Assembly (NCBI GenBank): GCA_027031765.1
Contig: JALVPN010000144.1
Coordinates: 41,384 to 75,723, forward strand
Source of the DNA: Promethearchaeota archaeon
GTDB lineage: Archaea; Asgardarchaeota; Thorarchaeia; Thorarchaeales; Thorarchaeaceae
Direction: 5' to 3'
Length of the DNA: 34,340 nucleotides
In this document: piece by piece, positions 6,744 to 14,692 of the stretch
Numbering within the stretch: the first letter of the stretch is position 1
How the letters are laid out: each line of letters begins with the position of its first letter
Notes under the pieces: generated by a model
Database searches by the model: none
Seen by the model: only the letters and a program-made list of their open reading frames with translations
Told to the model about the DNA's origin: nothing
Position numbers and translations under genes: made by a program

Positions 6744-7738
6744 TATGCCAGGCTGCAGCACACATCAAAGAACTCCGGTACAAGGCCCATCGCCACTGCG
6801 GTATCGACCCCCTCCTGGCTCACGTAGGCAATCCCGTTGACCCCGGCACGGACAGCAAACTTGTCGGTCTCGACCTTGTGTTGCCCGAGTGGCCGTGCAC
6901 AGCCCAAGAGTAGCGGGACATCGGCAAGGCCGAGACGTGCTATGACCATGAGGCGTGCAATGTCCTCAGGCGAAGGGGGGTTGACGTGCGCCATTGGAGT
7001 GTGACGGAGAGGGCTCAGTACAATCAGGACTACAGCAGCAGGATGGGTCTCGGATATGATGTGGAGGGCTTGGAGCTCGCCGTTCAGGCGACCATAGTCC
7101 AGGCCGACCAAGACATGTGGGACAACAGGGACACCAGCACGTTGCAGGTACAATAGTGACTCCCGCATCAGACGAGGGCCGTCATCCAAGTGGTACACAG
7201 AACGGGACACACTACTGCTGCCTATCACGTCGAGCATCGCTGCATCGACACCCGCCCTCGCAAGGCCCTCGGCAGTCTGGCGTGTGACCAGACCCGTATG
7301 TACGACTACCCTCAGGCCGAGTTCGTGTCTGGCCGCTGATATGGTATCGATGAAGCGTGCAAGCGGTACATGACCCGCAATGTCAGCCCCCCCACTGATT
7401 AGGACGCCCTCGCCGCCAGCCTCTGCGACCTGTCTGCAGGCCTCTAGGAGTTCCTTGGGAGTTGGCGCGGGTATCATGGCCCCTAGGAGGCGCCCTCTAC
7501 AGTGGTCACACTGGAGGGCACACGATGTACCAGTGATGCTCAGGGACACAAAGTTGTGGCGGCTCTTCTGCTGGTGTGATAGGATCTGATACGGATAGCC
7601 CGTGGGGCTGAAACAGAGGAGCCTGTGCCCATGACGCGAAGTGCGGAGAGAGAATGCTCGTTCCATCCATCGTTGGAAGTCTGTTGGAGAGGCGCCAAGG
7701 ACTAGGGGGCCCTGCTCAAGGATGTTGAAGCCGGTCAT
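6728..7738 (-). CDS. Radical SAM protein, biotin-synthase-like fold
   Basis: A 336-residue radical SAM enzyme. The cluster-binding CxxxCxxC is CALQCDHC (Cys73, Cys77, Cys80), followed by a GGE-like SAM motif in GVLISGGAD. Later TIM-barrel strands are clear: LRVVVHTGLV, VDAAMLDVIG, VPVVPHVLVGLDYG, AAVVLIVLSPL and VPLLLGCARPLG. The strand pattern and the closing GCARPxG are reminiscent of biotin synthase/lipoyl-synthase-type proteins, but no auxiliary-cluster Cys pattern is obvious and the substrate cannot be named. A C-terminal LVPEFFDVCCSLAYQ contains two adjacent cysteines. It is transcribed away from the acyl-CoA synthetase operon and is not obviously linked to it. Confidence 0.82.
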   Translation of the reverse strand: MTGFNILEQGPLVLGASPTDFQRWMERAFSLRTSRHGHRLLCFSPTGYPYQILSHQQKSRHNFVSLSITGTSCALQCDHCRGRLLGAMIPAPTPKELLEACRQVAEAGGEGVLISGGADIAGHVPLARFIDTISAARHELGLRVVVHTGLVTRQTAEGLARAGVDAAMLDVIGSSSVSRSVYHLDDGPRLMRESLLYLQRAGVPVVPHVLVGLDYGRLNGELQALHIISETHPAAVVLIVLSPLRHTPMAHVNPPSPEDIARLMVIARLGLADVPLLLGCARPLGQHKVETDKFAVRAGVNGIAYVSQEGVDTAVAMGLVPEFFDVCCSLAYQLLD

Positions 7739-7837
7739 GGTGCGTGGGCTGCTGGTCTAAGAAACGCTATTAGGGTTATGATGTCAGTGTACGACAACTA
7801 CAAGTAGTGGTAGGAAAACGGGTCGGTGAACAACAAC

Positions 7838-7843
7838 AGGAGG
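7838..7843 (+). promoter_or_regulatory. Shine-Dalgarno site that decides the acdA start
   Basis: AGGAGG lies eight bases before TTG 7852. Starting there yields SGCDTSGLDVFFNAKSVAVYG, matching the compact N-terminus of the family, instead of the 15-residue longer reading from GTG 7807. Confidence 0.55.
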
Positions 7844-7851
7844 ACGAACGC

Positions 7852-9294
7852 TTGTCTGGGTGTGACACTTCCGGCCTCGACGTGTTCTTCAATGCCAAGA
7901 GCGTAGCAGTCTACGGTGCATCAGCAACACCCAACAGTGTTGGTCAAGCAATCATCCAGAACTTCATCAAACCCCAGTATGAGGGCAAGGTCTTCGGTGT
8001 GAACCCGAAGTACAGGACAGTCCTGGGTGTGGACTGCTACCCGACACTGCAGGACATCCCGGACGAGGTCGACCTAGTGATAGTTGCAGTGCCGGCCAGG
8101 ATAACGCCACGGGTGTTCGAGGACATTGCAGCAAAGGGAGTGAGAGCGGCCATTGTAATATCAGGCGGGTTCTCGGAAACCGGCCCACGGGGTGCCATGC
8201 TTGAAGACGAGATTGTCAGGATTGGCAAAGAGCACGGGATCAGGATAATCGGGCCCAACTGCATAGGTGTTGTTGACACGCACACACATATTGACACGTT
8301 CTTTCTGCCGGAGTACCGCTGTGGGCGGCCCAAGGCCAGCAGTACTGCGAACATATCGTTGGTGTCACAGTCAGGTGCCTTTGCAGCAGCAATATCAGAC
8401 TGGACATCCGAACTCGGGATTGGTGTGAGCAAGATTATCAGTCTTGGCAACAAGTGCGATGTGGATGATGACGACCTCCTATGCTATCTGGGAAACGACC
8501 CGTCAACCCAGGTGATATGTTTCTATACGGAGGGCTATGACCTTGGGAAGGGACGCACCTTCTTCGAGACCGCAAGAAGGGTCACACAACAGAAGCCGGT
8601 GATTGTTGTCAAGTCAGGACGCAGTGAAAGAGCAAAGGAGGCCGCAAGCTCGCACACCGGGTCACTTGCTGGGCTGGACAGCATTGCTGACGCAGCATAT
8701 CGTCAGGCCGGGGTAATCCGGGCCACAGAGTTCGAGGAGATGTTTGTGATGGCGAAGGCACTGGCGATGCAACCACCAGCAAAAGGGGACCGGGTGCTCA
8801 TCGTCACAAACGGAGGGGGACTGGGAGTAATGACCACAGATGCGCTCGAGTCGCTGGGCCTGGCGGTGCCACACCCCTCGGGCGAGCTCAGGGCGCGACT
8901 GGAAGAACGGCTCCCCTCGTACTGCGCACTGGGAAACCCGTGCGATGTTGTGGGTGACACTGATGCTGGACGGTATGACGTAGTCTTCGAGGAGGCAATC
9001 CGCAGTGGAGAGTACGACCTCTTTGTGGTGGGAATGCTGCTACAGACACCAAGCCTCGGAATGGAGATTACGAACCACATTGCTAACTATCAGAAACAGT
9101 CTGGGCTCCCGTTCGTGGTGGTATCAATGGGTGGTAGCTTCACGAGGAAGGCCGGTGAAATCCTTGAGCTCATGGGTGTCCCCACCTATTCCACAGGCGA
9201 GAAGGGCGCGCTTGCAGCAAAGGCGCTCGTCAGATACGGTGAGATAAGGTACGGCAACGAGTTCCACAGGACTGTTACAAGCGAGAAACCATAA
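7852..9294 (+). CDS. acdA: ADP-forming acyl-CoA (acetyl-CoA) synthetase, alpha subunit
   Basis: The protein is the alpha subunit of NDP-forming acyl-CoA synthetase, which converts acyl-CoA + ADP + Pi to acid + ATP + CoA, a main ATP-yielding step in fermenting archaea. Order: CoA-binding Rossmann domain (FFNAKSVAVYGASATPNSVG), succinyl-CoA-ligase-like domains (IRIIGPNCIGVV, ANISLVSQSGAFA), and the phosphorylated histidine in SSHTGSLAG (residue ~268). The final ~150 residues form a third subdomain (VLIVTNGGGLGVMTTDAL). The ORF is open to GTG 7807, but AGGAGG before TTG 7852 favours the latter, giving 480 residues. The beta subunit follows directly. Which acyl acid is used cannot be read from sequence. 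Confidence 0.93.
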   Translation: MSGCDTSGLDVFFNAKSVAVYGASATPNSVGQAIIQNFIKPQYEGKVFGVNPKYRTVLGVDCYPTLQDIPDEVDLVIVAVPARITPRVFEDIAAKGVRAAIVISGGFSETGPRGAMLEDEIVRIGKEHGIRIIGPNCIGVVDTHTHIDTFFLPEYRCGRPKASSTANISLVSQSGAFAAAISDWTSELGIGVSKIISLGNKCDVDDDDLLCYLGNDPSTQVICFYTEGYDLGKGRTFFETARRVTQQKPVIVVKSGRSERAKEAASSHTGSLAGLDSIADAAYRQAGVIRATEFEEMFVMAKALAMQPPAKGDRVLIVTNGGGLGVMTTDALESLGLAVPHPSGELRARLEERLPSYCALGNPCDVVGDTDAGRYDVVFEEAIRSGEYDLFVVGMLLQTPSLGMEITNHIANYQKQSGLPFVVVSMGGSFTRKAGEILELMGVPTYSTGEKGALAAKALVRYGEIRYGNEFHRTVTSEKP

Positions 9295-9298
9295 ATAC
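9289..9298 (+). promoter_or_regulatory. Possible internal TATA box for acdB
   Basis: CCATAAATAC spans the acdA stop codon. It predicts a transcription start near 9320, just before the ATG at 9339, so the beta subunit may have its own promoter besides read-through. Confidence 0.4.
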
Positions 9299-9338
9299 GA
9301 GCGTCAGACCGACTATGCGCACACGAGGCCTGATATTC

Positions 9339-10070
9339 ATGAAGACCGTCAAGAAGATCTTCAAGACAGCCCTTGATGAAGGGCGGACATTCGTCCTGGA
9401 GGACGAGGCAAAGAGAGTAATGAGGGAGTATGGGATTCCGGTCCCACCATTCGCCCCGGCGGCGACGGAAGACGAGGCCGTAGCGAGAGCAAATGAGATT
9501 GGATACCCCGTCGTGCTCAAGATACTCTCGAAAGACATCATGCACAAGTCGGATGCCGGTGGTGTCAAAGTCAACCTGAACAGCGACGAGGAAGTGAGGA
9601 GGGCATTCCAGGAGATCATGGAAAATGCCACGCAGTATGGAAAGGAGAAAGGTATTGATGTCGACCTGAGCCGCGGGGTCATTGTCACACGTTTTGTTGA
9701 GATGGGGACAGAGACCATTGTTGGTGTGACGAAAGACCCTCAGTTTGGCCATGCGCTGATGTTTGGACTCGGCGGGATATTTGTCGAAGTGCTAAAAGAT
9801 GTCACATTCCGACTGATACCACTTACAGAAATCGATGCCCGCGAGATGGTCTACGAGATAAAGGCCAAGAAGATACTGGAGGGGATACGTGGACAGCCAC
9901 CACGCGACATTGACGCCCTCGTGGAGATAATGCTCACAGTATCAAAGATGGTCGAGGAAAACCCTGAGATTGTAGAGATGGACTGCAATCCCACCATCGT
10001 ATATGAACAGGGGAAGGGTGCGGTCGTTGTCGATGCACGCATGGTAATTGAGAGTGCCTCTAGTGACTGA
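9339..10070 (+). CDS. acdB: ADP-forming acyl-CoA synthetase, beta subunit (ATP-grasp)
   Basis: This ATP-grasp subunit partners with AcdA and carries out phosphate transfer to ADP. Hallmarks: LEDEAKRVMREYGIPVPPF, the nucleotide-binding IGYPVVLKILSKDIMHKSDAGGV, VGVTKDPQFGHALMFGLGGIFVEVL, the LRxIPL-type strand FRLIPL, and VEMDCNPTIVY with the metal-binding E/N pair near the end. ATG 9315 is also in frame; 9339 (MKTVKKIFK) fits relatives better and would lie just downstream of the predicted start of transcription. Length of 243 residues matches separate-subunit archaeal enzymes. Its 3' end overlaps the convergent next gene by 11 bases. Confidence 0.92.
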   Translation: MKTVKKIFKTALDEGRTFVLEDEAKRVMREYGIPVPPFAPAATEDEAVARANEIGYPVVLKILSKDIMHKSDAGGVKVNLNSDEEVRRAFQEIMENATQYGKEKGIDVDLSRGVIVTRFVEMGTETIVGVTKDPQFGHALMFGLGGIFVEVLKDVTFRLIPLTEIDAREMVYEIKAKKILEGIRGQPPRDIDALVEIMLTVSKMVEENPEIVEMDCNPTIVYEQGKGAVVVDARMVIESASSD

Positions 10071-11247
10071 GCAGTGAGCCCAGCAGGCGGCTCAAGAGTA
10101 TCAGGCCTCTCCTCAAGTCTGATGGGCTGATGCGTCCGGACGCAGCGGGGCCCGTCGCGATGGCGAGCAGTAGGAGGAGCGACATGAGCCGAGTCACAAA
10201 CAGGGTGTGCTCTAGGTGGAAGTCGCGGTTGCCACTCGCATCGACTATCAGGAGTTCGAGGCGTCTCATCAGCGGCTCAAGGTAGTCTGCCAGCCCCGAG
10301 GTGTTGTGTAGTCTTTTCAGGGCCTGCGTCACAGCCTGCGGGTCTTGCAGGAAGTCCAGTGGGACTCCAACCGCCCCCAGCAGTGCGAGGCCCCTGTGGG
10401 TCACTCGCTCGTAGTCTGACGCGCCAAGCTGTTCCATGGCCGAGGCAGCCGCATGACATTGTGCGAGTATCCGGAGTGAGCCAGTGAGCACCTCCCGGAC
10501 GATGCGCGGTCGCGTCGGGACAACTGGTGAGATGTGGACTGCATGTGACCGTTCAAGATGAGCTGCCATTGAAGAGTCGAGCTGTGACTCGAAGTCTGGA
10601 GCCAGGATGACATCAGCAGCCTTGAGGAGTATGGGATGGGTGCCTACACGGCGGACGGCGACTAATGCCCTGAACTCGTCCGGGTCGACATGGAAGAGCA
10701 GGACGCGTGTGACATCATAGGCCCGTTCAAAGTCGTTCTCTGTAGTGGAGCTGCGTCCCCGGAGAAATGAGAGCAGAGAACACAGTATCGTCCAGATAGA
10801 TACCAGCGACTCGCACATACCATCACATGCTGCCCGGTCGTTGACCTCATGTTCATCAAGGAAACGGGCAAGCCGGTCGACCGCACCGCCGAGGCGGCTC
10901 ATGGTCGGCCCATCAATGGTGACCGCCGCGAGGGAGTCGAGGGACTCGCGAGGACTGCGTGTTGGCGGCCGCAGCACGAAGAACGGTTGGCGCCGGTCAA
11001 GTGACCACCACCTTGATGTCGAGGCGAAGTAGTCAAGGAGGTCTATGCTCGCGGTCAAGTCGTCCATGCCAGTGGTGTTGCGTCCGTCCAGATAGGCCAA
11101 GAGGCGTGAGAAGAGCGAGAGAAACCGTGCGACATGGACGCGGACCGGGGTGCCGGCCAGTTTTGCGTCTGTGAAGTGGCCCGAAATCGTATTGATATGG
11201 GCCAGACATCCTTCATCTAGGGAGGTCGCAATGATGCCACGGTACAC
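10060..11247 (-). CDS. Helical protein of unknown function with degenerate internal repeats
   Basis: I do not recognise this 395-residue protein. It appears almost wholly helical. At least three stretches share a pattern of a Leu-rich helix, then G-R-x-(T/S) and a D-(D/F)-L-x-x-(A/G) helix: FSRLLAYLDGRNTTGMDDL, CSLLSFLRGRSSTTENDF and ASGRISPSDLRRGLILLSRL. These resemble AAA+ lid or histone-fold helix-loop-helix units, but no Walker motif is present. GTG 11247 is the first conventional start; the frame stays open to a stop at 11289, and a CTG at 11268 follows AGGAGG by eight bases, so a longer CTG-initiated product is possible. It is convergent with acdB. Confidence 0.62.
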   Translation of the reverse strand: MYRGIIATSLDEGCLAHINTISGHFTDAKLAGTPVRVHVARFLSLFSRLLAYLDGRNTTGMDDLTASIDLLDYFASTSRWWSLDRRQPFFVLRPPTRSPRESLDSLAAVTIDGPTMSRLGGAVDRLARFLDEHEVNDRAACDGMCESLVSIWTILCSLLSFLRGRSSTTENDFERAYDVTRVLLFHVDPDEFRALVAVRRVGTHPILLKAADVILAPDFESQLDSSMAAHLERSHAVHISPVVPTRPRIVREVLTGSLRILAQCHAAASAMEQLGASDYERVTHRGLALLGAVGVPLDFLQDPQAVTQALKRLHNTSGLADYLEPLMRRLELLIVDASGNRDFHLEHTLFVTRLMSLLLLLAIATGPAASGRISPSDLRRGLILLSRLLGSLLSH

Positions 11248-11395
11248 ATCGATTGGTCTTCTAGCCAGCGTCTGTGCCTCCTAGAGTGGAGAGGTGATGC
11301 TCATGACGGACGCGCGAGGAGTGAACGGGGGGAGGGATAACAGTGTCCAGTAAAAACAGTGTGTATTGCGTGGGGTGGTGGGGACCGACCAGAAC

Positions 11396-12175
11396 CTACT
11401 TGCCAAAACGACGGGTCCTGTGCTCGTAGGACCGCAACGCACGCCAGATGTCAATCCGTCGGACTGCTGGCCAATAGACCTGGGCGAAGTACAGTTCGGA
11501 GTATGCAGACTGCCACAGGAGGAACCCGGAGAGGCGTTCCTCGCCGGATGTGCGGATGATCAGGTCGGGGTCGGGGATGCCACTTGTGTAGAGGTGGCGT
11601 TCAATGACCTGCTCGTCGATGTCGGAGGGAGCAAGCTCCCCAACGGCAATCTTCTCACCAATAGCCCTGACAGCATCGACCAGCTCAGTGCGTCCTGAGT
11701 AGCCAATGGCAACGTTGAGGATGTGGTCGCTGTAGGCCGCGGTCTCTGCTTCTGCCATCCGTATGGCCTCCTGCACATCGGGGGGGAGGAGGTCCACCCG
11801 ACCTATGGCATTGATACGGACGCGGTGCTTGTGTACATCAGGGTTTCCAACGACCTCTCTGAACTTCTCCTTTGCAATATGCATGATGTGAGAGACCTCT
11901 TCTCTGGAACGCCGGAAGTTCTCAACGGAGAAGGCATAGAGCGTGCAGACCTTGACGCCAGCTTCCCACAGGATACGGAGCACTTCCATGACCTTCTGAG
12001 CACCCTTCTGGTGACCGAACCATGGGGCGTCTACACCGTGCTCGCGGGCGTATCGTCTGTTGCCGTCGAGGATTATGCCCACATGCCGGGGCGCCCTTTC
12101 TTTGTTCAGTTGCCTGTGCAACCAGAACTCATAGAGCCGGTAGACCGGACCAGTGAGGTTCAATGCTCCGCGCAC
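11396..12175 (-). CDS. uppS: Cis-prenyltransferase (undecaprenyl/polyprenyl diphosphate synthase family)
   Basis: UppS-family cis-prenyltransferases condense isopentenyl diphosphate onto an allylic primer to make long polyprenyl diphosphates, which in archaea become dolichol-type glycan carriers. The catalytic Asp is in HVGIILDGNRRYA (Asp37). Further motifs are LYAFSVENFRRS, IGYSGRTELVDAVR and the IRTSGEERLSGFLLWQ substrate loop followed by YSELYF. Length of 259 is normal. GTG 12175 follows GAAGAGAG. It is downstream of the Roadblock/GTPase genes on the same strand but separated by 214 bases, so co-transcription is uncertain. Polyprenol use fits the sequon-rich surface protein at 26-27 kb. 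Confidence 0.94.
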   Translation of the reverse strand: MRGALNLTGPVYRLYEFWLHRQLNKERAPRHVGIILDGNRRYAREHGVDAPWFGHQKGAQKVMEVLRILWEAGVKVCTLYAFSVENFRRSREEVSHIMHIAKEKFREVVGNPDVHKHRVRINAIGRVDLLPPDVQEAIRMAEAETAAYSDHILNVAIGYSGRTELVDAVRAIGEKIAVGELAPSDIDEQVIERHLYTSGIPDPDLIIRTSGEERLSGFLLWQSAYSELYFAQVYWPAVRRIDIWRALRSYEHRTRRFGK

Positions 12176-12389
12176 CTCTCTTCATTCAAGATGTGAGTGC
12201 TCGACATCAGCAGCTGACTGGAAAACGGCTGGGCCTCCGAGGACGGGACTCGACACAGCCCGGCCGGCCTTCATTGAGAGGCCAAGGCAGTGGGAGCTGC
12301 CAGTTTCACGTCAGCACATGACAGCCACATCTCTCACAGAATAGGTTCCAATGATGCCCTAATAGGCTTGATGCTCCGGAAACGGCAGA

Positions 12390-12761
12390 CTATATCATCT
12401 TGGCAATCTTGTCGGCCGCCCGTTTCATGTCTAGGAAGATGAGGCCGAGCTTTGCATTTGCAGTTGTGGACACTGTAAGGCACGCATTCATCCCGGCCTG
12501 GACCACAAGCAGCCAGCCGTCGGCCCCCTTGATGTTCACCTGTTCAAGAGTGCCCTTGCCGAGTTCGATGGCAGCCTTCTCACCCAAGGTCAGCATGGCT
12601 GCCGTCATGGCGGCCACCTTTGCTTCGTCCACATCAGTGGGCAGGGCAGACACGATTGGCAGCCCCTCAACACTCACAATGGCACATGCCTCAATCTCAG
12701 GAATACTTCCCTGTAGCTCGTTGAGCACACCTTCAAGAGTATCTTCGCGTGTTTCACTCAA
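12390..12761 (-). CDS. Roadblock/LC7 domain protein (GTPase partner)
   Basis: The 123-residue protein is a single Roadblock/LC7 domain: LEGVLNELQGSIPEIEACAIVSVEGLPIVSAL, AMLTLGEKAAIELGKGTLEQVNIKG, then GWLLVVQAGMNACLTVSTTANAKLGLIFLDMK. In MglB and eukaryotic Ragulator/TRAPP-like systems such domains dimerise and bind small GTPases. It starts at TTG 12761 after a GAGGTGGGG site, only 11 bases downstream of the MglA-like GTPase stop, so the two are an operon and probably partners, as in mglB-mglA. Family call firm; regulatory direction (GAP, GEF or scaffold) unknown. Confidence 0.9.
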   Translation of the reverse strand: MSETREDTLEGVLNELQGSIPEIEACAIVSVEGLPIVSALPTDVDEAKVAAMTAAMLTLGEKAAIELGKGTLEQVNIKGADGWLLVVQAGMNACLTVSTTANAKLGLIFLDMKRAADKIAKMI

Positions 12762-12772
12762 TTAGCCCCACC

Positions 12773-13345
12773 TCACTTGTACAACCGCTTGAGGATTACC
12801 TCGCGCGCTATCGCTTGGAATGCGCGCTTCACACCCACACCTTGGACAGCGATGGTCTCGTAGATTGGGACGTTCCCGCCAAGTCCCAGCAGGTCAAGCA
12901 TCTCCTCGCGGGACATCCGGTTTGGCAAGTCCCGCTTGTTGAGCATCACCACAATGGGGATTTCGCGCCCCAACGCATCCCCGAGGAACAGTTTGAGTTC
13001 CTCAAAGCTCTCGACGTTCTCCTCGCGTTGATCCGGGGACGAGTCGGCAACAAAGAGGATGCCATCCGCTCCTTGTAGGACGACCTTCCTCTGATGGCGG
13101 TGTCTCTTCTGACCGGCAACCGTGAACACATCAAAGAGCACGCGACCACCGGCACTCATCGGGACATAGTCAAAGAACAGAGTCCGGTTCGTTTCGTCCT
13201 CAATCGCAGTGAACTCGCCCTTCTGTAACCCCTCGACCTTGCCATACAGCCATCTCAGTGCAGTGGTCTTTCCACCCAGCGAGGGGCCATAGAAGACCAG
13301 TTTGAGATGGATGCGACCTTCGGTATCACGCCGTATTGTAAACAC
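12773..13345 (-). CDS. MglA-like / Arf-type small GTPase
   Basis: A 190-residue small GTPase. G1 is GPSLGGKTT (20-28), with the MglA-like double Gly; the switch I region holds ETNRTLFFDYVP, followed by the beta hairpin GGRVLFDVFTVAGQ. The G3 Asp is replaced by Thr (TVAGQ, like TVPGQ in MglA), and G4 is NKRDLP (136-141). HRHQRKVVLQGADGILFVADS matches MglA's RKLVLRGVDGVVFVADS. No lipidation signal or hydrophobic tail is visible. GTG 13345 is the likely start; a 400-base upstream gap contains its promoter. The downstream Roadblock gene is the presumptive MglB-like partner. Whether it acts in polarity or trafficking here is unknown. Confidence 0.92.
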   Translation of the reverse strand: MFTIRRDTEGRIHLKLVFYGPSLGGKTTALRWLYGKVEGLQKGEFTAIEDETNRTLFFDYVPMSAGGRVLFDVFTVAGQKRHRHQRKVVLQGADGILFVADSSPDQREENVESFEELKLFLGDALGREIPIVVMLNKRDLPNRMSREEMLDLLGLGGNVPIYETIAVQGVGVKRAFQAIAREVILKRLYK

Positions 13346-13750
13346 CTCACTGTTCCACTGCGTTGTTAGTCACCGGGACAGGGCCCGGAGAGATCATCGA
13401 GAGATGCGGACTCCATGCCACTAAGGACGCGCGACTGATACGGGCCTCGCGGCCCGGCAGGATGGTCAGGACCCAGTGTGATGGCCAGAGTCCGGGGTTG
13501 AGTGTTCTAGATTTCAGTCCAATAAAAGCCTTTGTGGCACAGGCCACTGTTGGTGTGTCGAACCAAGGACAGCTTGGGACAGACAGGGCCATTGTAAGTG
13601 GCAGGTGGAAGTTGACAGATGACTCGTTGGACATTGTTCCGGCCACACTATCGCATGCTCTCATCCGCCAGCAGTGGGCACTATGACCATATTGGGTAGC
13701 TGTGACCCGTACGGTCGGGACGATACCAGCGCCCCTACTGGAATAGAGGC
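13346..13750. other. 405-base gap with the promoter of the GTPase/Roadblock pair
   Basis: This stretch separates the GTPase gene from the Roadblock gene upstream of it on the same strand. It holds the palindrome-TATA element at 13521-13547, implying a leader of about 150 bases for the GTPase mRNA. Open frames in it look like shadows, with no recognisable protein. No RNA gene was recognised. Confidence 0.4.
13521..13547 (-). promoter_or_regulatory. TATA element plus 14-bp palindrome, twin of the rpl10e element
   Basis: Minus strand GTGGCCTGTGCCAC (13547-13534), then six bases, then TTTTATT (13527-13521). Arms GTGGC and GCCAC are identical to those upstream of rpl10e, as is the orientation relative to the TATA element, with similarity extending over about 33 bases. 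Confidence 0.5.
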
Positions 13751-14221
13751 TCACACGCGCTCCAACTTTGCCAGAGCTGACCGCAGGTCTTCCTCGTCGA
13801 TGTCCTTGTCCTTGCCAGGGGCCTCAACACCCTCGACCGAGAGGAACTCGTCCAGCTCGCGGGCAAGCTGTGCGCCCTGCTTCTTCATTACAAGACGGAT
13901 GAGCCCAATGTTGACCTCGGCTTCCGACACAACGCACAGCACACCTTTCCCGCAGGCGGAGGCGAAAATCTTGCCCTGAGAGAACTCTGAGGTGACAATC
14001 TCAAGCTCACCGATCTGTAGGTTCTTGCCCTGTTCCTCACTGGCACAGAAGACGGCACTGGCAATCGCACCGATAGAGTCAACATCAACGGGGTAGTAGC
14101 TCAACTTTGACACGTTGGCAATTGTGAGTCCCGTCTTGTCAACCAGGATTACTTTCTTGATACCTTTGTCTTGCTTGATTATCTCGGTAAGGATCTTGTC
14201 GAAAGCCTTTGGATCAGTCAT
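13751..14221 (-). CDS. Roadblock/LC7 domain protein with acidic C-terminal tail
   Basis: This 156-residue protein has a Roadblock/LC7 domain in residues ~5-120 (FDKILTEIIKQDKGIKKVILVDKTGLTIANVS, IGAIASAVFCASEEQGKNLQIG, KIFASACGKGVLCVVSEAEVNIGLIRLVMKK), followed by a helix and a charged tail (GKDKDIDEEDLRSALAKLERV) not found in the other copies. The tail could be a docking peptide. ATG 14221 is 14 bases after the preceding Roadblock gene's stop, so the two are co-transcribed with the Sec23/24-like gene upstream. Confidence 0.88.
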   Translation of the reverse strand: MTDPKAFDKILTEIIKQDKGIKKVILVDKTGLTIANVSKLSYYPVDVDSIGAIASAVFCASEEQGKNLQIGELEIVTSEFSQGKIFASACGKGVLCVVSEAEVNIGLIRLVMKKQGAQLARELDEFLSVEGVEAPGKDKDIDEEDLRSALAKLERV

Positions 14222-14235
14222 GATGTCAACCCCAC

Positions 14236-14535
14236 TTATGCATTCTTCAGAACCACTAGTATCAGGCCTTCTCGTGGTTCCGGTGCGATGTTTATCTGTC
14301 CTTTGGAAGTGTCAAGAGTGAGGAACGAGAGGCTCCCCTCTTTCAACTCCCTCACGGCGTCAAGGGCCTTGCCGACCAGAGAAGTGATTATTGCAGCAAC
14401 ACTCTCGGTGGTCTCTGGGTCGAGGTCGCTACTCAAGGGTAGGCCTTCCATCGTGGTGACCACTACTCCACGGACGCCCTCTTGAGCCTTAATCTTGTTG
14501 AGGATTCCCTCAAGTTTCTCTTGGCTAATCAACGA
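14236..14535 (-). CDS. Short Roadblock/LC7 domain protein
   Basis: A compact Roadblock/LC7 protein of about 99 residues: [82 protein letters not shown]. The ORF track opens far upstream (14751), overlapping the preceding gene; TTG 14535 is chosen because GGTGAT lies seven bases before it and the domain starts there. GTG 14544 and TTG 14568 are alternatives; the last would be leaderless behind an AAATAC element near 14594. Divergence from its neighbours suggests distinct subunits of a heteromer rather than recent duplicates. Confidence 0.82.
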   Translation of the reverse strand, partial: SLISQEKLEGILNKIKAQEGVRGVVVTTMEGLPLSSDLDPETTESVAAIITSLVGKALDAVRELKEGSLSFLTLDTSKGQINIAPEPREGLILVVLKNA

Positions 14536-14692
14536 TGGTATCACCGCTGCTGTCAATGGTGCTTCCAACGCATTTTTCGTACTCTTTCTGGGTATTTGAG
14601 AGTTGTGATTATTATCTCTGCGTATCGGCTGCACGCTGCACGTAGTAGCAGCCTGTACACTGCAAAGGGAGTGGCCAGAAATAAAGCTGCTC

